Shown: positions 57,668 to 64,000 of the stretch, piece by piece
Position numbering within the stretch: position 1 is the first letter of the stretch
Layout of the letters: each line of letters begins with the position of its first letter
Origin: Mesorhabditis belari
Lineage: Eukaryota; Nematoda; Chromadorea; Rhabditida; Rhabditidae
Direction of reading: 5' to 3'
Assembly (NCBI GenBank): GCA_958450365.1
Contig: CAUEEP010000916.1
Span: forward strand, 1,310,001 to 1,374,000
DNA: 64,000 nt
Program-made: the position numbers and the translations under genes
The notes under the pieces: model-generated
Databases searched by the model: none
The model's input: the letters and a program-made list of their open reading frames with translations, nothing else
What the model was told of the DNA's origin: nothing

Positions 57668-58303
57668 GAGTGTTTTCCTCGTGAGTAATGCGTTTTTTAA
57701 AACGCATATTTGGGAAAAATTACCGTACTTTTAGCAAAAATTTTCGCAAAAAAATGGCGCAAAAATGACGAGCCCCGCATTATATACGACACTTTTTAAA
57801 GATACTCAGCCGTTTAACTGAGTATCTTTACTTTGGTGGGAAATTCCCATCCAATGTAAAAACTGATTTTTTTTTCTTGAAAAACCTGCGCAAAAAATTG
57901 CTTTTATATTTTTTTCGCGCAGGCGCACTTTTTAGAAAACGCAAATGCAAATTTACTTGAGTAATTACTTACTCGCGAGGAACACACTCTATCTTTGATC
58001 AATCCATCATCTTTGATTTGAAAATAAAGTAAATGGACGAGATCAGTCCAACTTGAGCCCTTGTTCATTGATCTGGAGATTTTAGATCAAAAGTTAATCA
58101 TAACTCTACATATGAGATCTAAATACATATTAGTATTCACTCCAGGTCCAACATCTTGACTTACAATATCGCTATCGTGTGCATCAACTCGCCCAAACAC
58201 AACACAACAGCTCGTCACTTTACTGATGGTTGGTTATGTAGAAGAATCTAGGGCTTTACATAGATAACTATTTCTTATGTTTAGTTACTGTTTCTTATAG
58301 ATA
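57668..58303. repeat. Right arm of the large inverted duplication
   Basis: Reverse complement of 53981-54641, including the MITE (57668-57995). It is interrupted at 58303 by the Tc3-like transposon and resumes for ~20 bp at 61506. Confidence 0.85.
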
Positions 58304-58374
58304 CCGTGCGTTTCAAATTCTTAAACGCACCCTCTAAAATAGCGGATTTTGCATTTTGACCACCGCTACAACTA

Positions 58375-60011
58375 CAGTACCGAGCAAAAGTCTTGCAACA
58401 TCACTTTTTCAAAAAAATCGATGAAATTTTTTTATAGAAAATGCCACCCGTTCGTAAGGCTTTTTTGTTTTTAATTAGAATAATACATGTACACTTTATT
58501 TACAAAAACAAATTTGAAGTTCAGCGTAAAACAAAAAAGTAAATGACAAAACTACTGAAAAATACCCTAAAAACTGGGTGCAAAAGTCTTGCAACATTAT
58601 ACAGAAACATCAAAAATTAATATTCAATCGGTCCACCTTTGGCCAAAATCACTTCATTAAGTCGTTTAGGCATTGAGTCGACTAATTCGTGAAGAATTGC
58701 TGGGCGAATTAAGCTCCAAACTTTTCGTATGTAGAACCATAAGTCAACTTTTGTGTGAAAGTCTTTTCCTCGTAACTTTGTCTTCACGTAAGCCCATAAA
58801 TTCTCAATAACGTTTAAATCAGGCGACATAGGGGGCATATTGACCAACAAAACATTATTAAGGGCAAACCATCCAGGGAGATCGGCTTTTCCTCCATTTG
58901 AGAGACACACCGTGGGACCCATCATGGGCTTGCTCTTGTGAACCGGCGAATTGTCCTGGTAGAGAAACCATCTAGGAGCCATGTAATCCTGAGCAAATGG
59001 AAGTAGACATCCTTCTAGTATTTCCATATACTGGCGAGCATTCATGGTTGACTGGATGAGGACAAGTGGACCTGCCACATTTTTTGCCATTCGCCCCTAG
59101 AAAAAGGCAAATTAATGCATGTATTAGAAATGAGGCTTACCAAAACACATGATGAATCCTCCGCCAGCTCGCATTGTAGGTCGCACATATTTAAGGAGTA
59201 CTCGCTTTCCAATGGGTCGTCTGATCAAGTGGTTGCCTTTTGGAGAAAAGATATTCACTTTTGTTTCATCGACAAAAATCACGTTGGCCCAATCCTGCTT
59301 TGTCGAACTTTGGTACGTCCTGGCGAATAGAAGCCGTTGTTTCCTGTGGCCAGCGGTCATCAAAGGCTTTCGTACAGCCCTCCGGCTGTACAGTCCTGCT
59401 TGAGTCAATCGTCGAGAAACGGTCCATCGAGAGATATCCTTGTTTGCAACATCCTTGATCAGCCGAGCTCCCTCAGTTGATGTCATGTTCGGATCCTTCT
59501 TGGAAGCCATCACAAGTATTCGATCCTCTTTTGCTGTTGTTCTTCTTGGCCGTCCTTTCTTCTCTCTTCGGTGCATAAGTCCAGTTCTTTTTGCTTTTGA
59601 AACAATGCGAGAAACGGTCGATGGATCGCATTTGAAGAGATCGGAGACAACGGCTCGAGAAATTCCTTTTTCTTGCTTTCATGATTTTTCCTCTTTCGGG
59701 AGTCGTCAAGTAGGTACCTGGCATCTGAAAAAAACAAAAATTAGTGTAAATTAATAAATTTGAAAACAATAAAAATGAGAAACATAGAATGTTGCAAGAC
59801 TTTTGCACCCAGTTTTTAGGGTATTTTTTTGTAGTTTAGTCATTTACTTTTTTGTTTTACGCTGAACTTCAAATTTGTTTTTGTAAATAAAGTGTACATG
59901 TATTATTCTAATTAAAAACAAAAAAGCCCTACGAACGGGTGGCATTTTCTATAAAAAAATTTCATCGATTTTTTTGAAAAAGTGATGTTGCAAGACTTTT
60001 GCTCGGTACTG
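58375..60011. mobile_element. Nested Tc1-like transposon
   Basis: TA-flanked; ends CAGTACCGAGCAAAAGTCTTG and complement, TIRs of ~190 bp. It is inserted in the left terminal repeat of the Tc3-like element: joining the flanks across one TA restores a sequence matching the right terminal repeat. Confidence 0.95.
58617..59724 (-). pseudogene. Tc1-like transposase, near-intact but frameshifted
   Basis: Start ATG at 59724 follows a TTTTCAG acceptor. The first ~16 codons (LTTPERGKIMKAR) are one base out of frame with the rest; the shift is at the A-run near 59677. From there the frame is open: DPSTVSRIVSKAKRTG (HTH), KKGRPRR, LTQAGLYSRRAVRKPLM, IFVDETKVN (first Asp), a 44-bp intron 59097-59140, WFLYQDNSPVH (second Asp) and MSPDLNVIENLWAYVK (Glu), ending LAKGGPIEY. 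The catalytic triad is complete, so inactivation is recent or is a sequencing error. Confidence 0.9.
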
Positions 60012-60232
60012 TATTAATCTTTTTCTATTAGAAAGAGCATGTCTTAAAACCTAAATAACACGAAAAAGAAGCATACTGTAAAAAGTAAAAATTTTCAAAA
60101 TAGAAACTTTTTGCTAAATCAACCGTTTCAAATTCTTAAACGCACCCGCCTTTGCTGTTGTTATTTGAAATTTTTCGTTTTGTTGTGCGTATTTTTTTAT
60201 TAAATTTATAATTTTTGTTAATTTTCAGGTAA

Positions 60233-61245
60233 ATGGCACACGGAAAGCTGCTCACGGATTATGAGAAAGGCCAGATTGATGCCCGTTTGAGCATTGGCGA
60301 CTCAATAAGGAAAATCGCAAAAAATTTGGGCCGATCCGACTCTGCCATGCGAAATTATATAAAGTCCGAGTTCGTTTCTACACCAAAGAAGAAGCCAGGA
60401 CCAAAACCAAAGCTTACACCGCGAGCTAGACGCCATATTATGAACATCCAAGGAAAAACGATCAATGAAGTGAAAACGGAACGGAAAATCGACTCTTCGA
60501 AGTCGAAAATTTGGCGAGCCATCAAGGAAAAACGCACATATCGATCAACAATTATTGAACATCCAACCGACCGTGAAGCTTTTGCACAAGAAAGCCCGAT
60601 TGGCCTTCGCCAAGACTCATATGAATCAAAATTGGTCTATGGTTGGAAATCCGCTTATGTTTTATTATTTTTTTGCGTTTAGGTGATCTTTTCCGATAAG
60701 AAGAAATGGAATTTGGATGGCCCCGATGGCGTTGGCTACTATTGGAGGGATCTTCGACGTGATCCGATGGTGTTTGGAACTCGAAACTTTGGCGGTGGTT
60801 CTGTGATGGTTTGGGCCGCCTTTTGTGCTGATGGAACGGTCGCTCTGAAGATGGTTTCGAATCGGATGACTAGATAGATATCTTGAACAATTGCTTGTTG
60901 CCATTTTGGCTCCTAAATCCAACCGTTCCCGATTTGTTTCAACACGACAACGCGTCAATTCATCGAGCCGGAGACACCCTGAACTGGCTGAACAGCAACA
61001 ACATTGCAACTTTGGACTGACCCGCTCAGTCTCTTGACCTCAATCCGATAGAAAATTTATGGGGAATACTTGTCCGAGCTGTCTACAAGAATCAGCGTCA
61101 GTTTCAAGACGTTTCTGCACTTAAAGCAGCAATTTTTTCGGCCTGGAGCGATCTCGACGTCTCTGCTCTTCAAAACCTCATCAATTCGATGTCAGACCGC
61201 ATTTTTCAAGTAATTAATCGTTCTGGTGCGTGTACAGATCATTAG
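60233..61245 (+). pseudogene. Tc3-like transposase, inactivated
   Basis: GKLLTDYEKGQIDARLSIGD and IAKNLGRSDSAMRNYI form the bipartite HTH. A frameshift lies near 60565. A probable intron 60644-60682 leads to IFSDKKKWNLDGPDG (first Asp; Lys replaces the usual Glu after it), MVWAAFCADG, FQHDNASIHRAG (second Asp) and [15 protein letters not shown] (Glu). A stop at 60876 and a TGA at about 61018 (where the 7435 copy reads Trp) confirm it is dead. Confidence 0.9.
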
Positions 61246-61529
61246 TTTTGATTTTTTACCTTTGATTTTTAATTTTTGTCGATAAATAAAAATATTTTCA
61301 TAGTGCGTTTAAGAATTTGAAACGGTTGATTTAGCAAAAAGTTTCTATTTTGAAAATTTTTACTTTTTACAGTATGGCTATTTTTCGTGTTATTTAGGTT
61401 TTAAGACATGCTCTTTCTAATAGAAAAAGATTAATAGTTGTAGCGGTGGTCAAAATGCAAAATCCGCTATTTTAGAGGGTGCGTTTAAGAATTTGAAACG
61501 CACTGTATAGACATAAAATGATTGAAACT

Positions 61530-61585
61530 CAGCCGTTTAACTGAGTATCTTTACTTTGGTGGGAAATTCCCTTCCAATGTTGTCC
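61530..61585. repeat. Fragment of the 57668-57995 MITE
   Basis: CTCAGCCGTTTAACTGAGTATC and the next 35 bp match 57805-57860. Confidence 0.7.
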
Positions 61586-61739
61586 ATTAAATCATGTGGA
61601 ATCCAAGTTCTTAATTTCGATTTAAACTTAAGTTTATGCAAATGTTCGAGTATTATTGTATAATCAACTGATAACTCTTCTGCTAAAGAAAGCCTTTTTA
61701 AGTTGGTTTAAAAGTTGGTTTAAAAAATTTCGAGCAAGC

Positions 61740-62490
61740 TTGGAGTCAGTGTTTCTTCGAGTGGTGGATGCGGCAACAGGAACGATGCAAGCTGTAAATC
61801 ATTGAACGGTATTCACAATGAGGCACCAAAGGTGCGAGAGGAATGATACCGGTTGGATGCCTTAAATAAAGACCCTCGAAAGTCTTCACGTGAACTGGCA
61901 GAACTTGGAGTGGTATGGCGGTGATCAATCATCTCTATGCTCTTGGCTTTCCTACAAAATTAGAAGCTTGGGTTCCCTATACCTTGACCGACGCCTAGAG
62001 ATTCAACTGGTGAGCTGTACTGATTTCTATCAGTACAGCTCATCTCTCAAGATGAGCGATCTTCTTTTTTGCCACATATTGTTGACAGGGGATGAAAAAT
62101 GGGTACTTACTGTGAACTTTGAGGAAACGTCAATGGATGGCAGCCGGAGCGATACACGAATCGACCCCTAAACCCGAGTTGCACTAGAAAAAGTTTATGC
62201 TCTCGGTTTTCTGGGACATGGAAGGAGTGATCTATTCGGAGTTTCTGGATAGTAAGACAACACTTAACTCTACTAAATACACTCAGCAGCTCGATGAACT
62301 ATTCATAGCTTTGGCTACTGATAGGCCCCACAAGTCAGAAATCATCCTCCTGCCTGACAAGGCGCGCCCTCATGTTTCTTCAATGACTCGAGAAAAGCTG
62401 AAGATCCTTGGCTGGAAAGTTCTGGTCCATCCTCCTTATAGCCCAGACCTTGCCCCAACAGATTATTATATTCACAACATGTGCCGTTAA
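61740..62490 (+). pseudogene. Mariner-family transposase relic
   Basis: Plus-strand frames spell LPTKLEAWVPYTLTDA, a TGDEKWVLTVNF-like block (first Asp), then SVFWDMEGVIYSEFLD, LLPDKARPHVSS (second Asp region) and HPPYSPDLAPTDYY (third Asp, DD34D). Frameshifts near 62050, 62110 and 62175; both TIRs not found. Confidence 0.9.
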
Positions 62491-62871
62491 GAACCTAGGC
62501 CATTATAAGTTACCTCCGATCTTGTAACATTACTCGTTCAGAAGTACTTATAAGCACTTCTTACTACCTGGGACATTCATCATTGGGACATTCAGTATCA
62601 TCTTCAATCCTCGACACAATGTGGCTGATTGACTAGTATAGTTTATTAGGCCTTCTTTTGTTATTATTATAATTACTACTTTCTTTTCTTACTAGTAGCC
62701 ATGGTACTAGTATTTAACCTTTATAATTGTTTAACGTTTTGTGCCTTGTTTTAAAGTGAATCTCCATTTATAAAACTCTGCTCGTATTTAGTGTACTTCA
62801 TTCTCAAACGATGAAAAACTTGCTGAAAAACAAAGATTTATCAATGTGTATGTGTGCACGGGAGTTTCCCG
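62491..62871. other. Intergenic, no gene recognised
   Basis: AT-rich 3' flank of the M15-like gene; no repeat or frame of note. Confidence 0.4.
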
Positions 62872-63871
62872 TCAAGCACCAAAGTTTCGTGCTCCACATC
62901 GGTTGAGACCGATGTGAACATGGTCGGTGTGTGGGTTGGATCCAGAATAGTGGTGCTCTCCCCCATTGGCGGTCCAGATTCGGCGATTAAAGATCACTTC
63001 CTGAATCCCGTGCGCACAAGCAATCGAGACAGCGTGATCAAAAGCCTAAAGATCGCAGTTTAATCGATTTTTTTTTTGCTAGTTTTACCGAACAAACGTA
63101 GAAATTTCAGGGTTTTTTATGGACTTTCTAATTGTGTTGGTTTATTGTTATAATAGGTTCGTGAATTATTTAGTTTACTGCAGTTTTGGTGTCGGAAATG
63201 ATAAAAAAAAACCACTCTTCAGTCATTTGCTTAATATATATGATTTATTCATTGTATTTGAATAAAAAGCAAAAATGTTGGAAGCGATTGGATGAATATT
63301 TTGTAAATCTGGCTATATATTCGAATCAACTTAAAGATCTCTAGCTGAGATTGTTAAAATTATTGAACAGCAGAATATTGAACTGTCAAAACTGGAAAAA
63401 GCTTTAATCAATAAATTCTTATTTGTTTAACTTGTAGTTATCATTTTTATGATATACTTACAATTAATGGTAATAAACATAAACGTAAATAAACAAGATC
63501 AACTATTGAAACAGTTACCCTTCTGCCATTATTCCCAGCCAAGTAGATGTCGACGGCTCGTCCCTCGGCGTGTAGAGAAAGGTTTTTCCCGCCGCGAACA
63601 GGTCGGTTGTTGTAGATTTCGGTGCGACCACCATATCGTTTCTTGAAATAACTGGCCAATCTAAGAGTTCTTTTCGTTAAAATCTCACATTTGCCCGTCT
63701 GGCCCGTTTCTTATCGATCAATTCATTTAGAACAACGAACCGTCTAGCTCCGGGCGCCGGTCCGTCGGTGGCCTTGTTTGCATAGTTATATCCACATCCA
63801 CATCCATTCCCTTCAACTTCCATCAGCATGAATATAGCCGCGAAGAGCAAAACGAACAGTCCGTGCTTCAT
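62872..63871 (-). CDS. Secreted M15/LAS-fold zinc peptidase-like protein
   Basis: Three exons in phase, 63689-63871, 63519-63641 and 62872-63045; 159 residues. Introns are GTGAGA...TTTCAAG (47 bp) and GTAACT...TTTAG (473 bp). Residues 1-21 are a signal peptide (MKHGLFVLLFAAIFMLMEVEG), then a short Cys-rich stretch and a basic RARR at about 56-59 that could be a furin-type cleavage site. The core has SLHAEGRAVDIYL (His85-x6-Asp92) and GSNPHTDHVHIGL (Asp143, His144, His146), the metal-site pattern of LAS enzymes: M15 D-Ala-D-Ala peptidases, phage endolysins and, as a fold relative, the Hedgehog N-terminal domain. VIFNRRIWTANGG before the His cluster resembles bacterial/phage M15 proteins. Predicted to be secreted; peptidoglycan cleavage is inference. 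A GTTTAG acceptor lies four bases before the ATG. Confidence is high for the gene model, moderate for the function. Confidence 0.85.
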
Positions 63872-64000
63872 TGTTCTAAACTGTGATGGTATTCTTTCAA
63901 GGAAAACAAAATAAAGAAGGAATGTTGTTAAAAATTCGAGTCCAACTCCTCAGTCACCAAATCGTCGAATGAAACTGGTCTATAATAAAGGCTAGATATC

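Larger units (their letters stand above)
58304..61505. mobile_element. Tc3-like transposon carrying a nested Tc1-like element
   Basis: Ends CCGTGCGTTTCAAATTCTTA and CAGTGCGTTTCAAATTCTTA (as complement), each next to TA. Without the 1637-bp insertion its length is ~1.57 kb with long TIRs (the element's ~190-bp arms contain TAGCGGATTTTGCATTTTGAC). The site is empty in the duplicated copy at 53976-54005. Confidence 0.93.

Noticed and set aside
54308..58303. Single 4-kb transposon with 640-bp TIRs
   Set aside because: The interior contains the first exon of the SLC17 gene, and the arm boundaries lie inside a MITE, so an inverted segmental duplication is the better explanation.

Overview
The window is nuclear DNA from a nematode. 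It is AT-rich, its genes are cut by many very short introns (often 37-50 bp) with T-rich TTTTCAG/TTTTAG acceptors, several start codons sit just behind a splice acceptor as expected for spliced-leader trans-splicing, and the space between exons is packed with Tc1/mariner and Tc3-type elements and palindromic MITEs. The encoded proteins are animal housekeeping and worm-type secreted proteins. I cannot name the species from sequence alone.

Layout. 800-1060 (+): 3' end of an unidentified gene with a Gly/Val-rich tail. 1506-8891 (-): phytanoyl-CoA dioxygenase-like gene whose introns are swollen by palindromes and minisatellites; the exon that should follow the second metal-ligand histidine is not found. 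8900-14437: intergenic, with minisatellites and a 1.86-kb transposon with ~0.5-kb inverted arms. 14438-29169 (+): the proteasome activator PA200/PSME4, 63 exons by my reading, 1955 residues, ending in the expected Tyr-Tyr-Ala. 30814-33081 (-): secreted protein with two C-type lectin domains. 33362-37156 (-): GILT thiol reductase. 38886-43504 (+): SENP6/7-type SUMO protease (ULP-2), carrying a Tc1-like element in an intron. 44068-45209 (+): proteasome subunit beta-3, possibly in an operon with the SUMO protease. 47170-54805 (-): SLC17-type MFS transporter with one suspicious junction. 53700-62500: transposon graveyard, including a Tc1-like element nested inside the terminal repeat of a Tc3-like element, and a mariner remnant. 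62872-63871 (-): small secreted protein with a bacterial-looking M15/LAS zinc-peptidase core.

How the genes fit together. PA200, proteasome beta-3 and the SUMO protease all act in nuclear/cytosolic protein turnover and lie within 31 kb, but only the SUMO protease/beta-3 pair has the spacing and orientation of an operon. GILT, the lectin and the M15-like protein enter the secretory or lysosomal route and could be defence-related. The most unusual item is the M15/LAS protein: its metal-site motifs recall both bacterial/phage peptidoglycan peptidases and the Hedgehog signalling domain, yet it is interrupted by ordinary worm introns.

Exon boundaries were derived by hand from reading-frame continuity and GT/AG signals, cross-checked against what is known of each family; no search was run.
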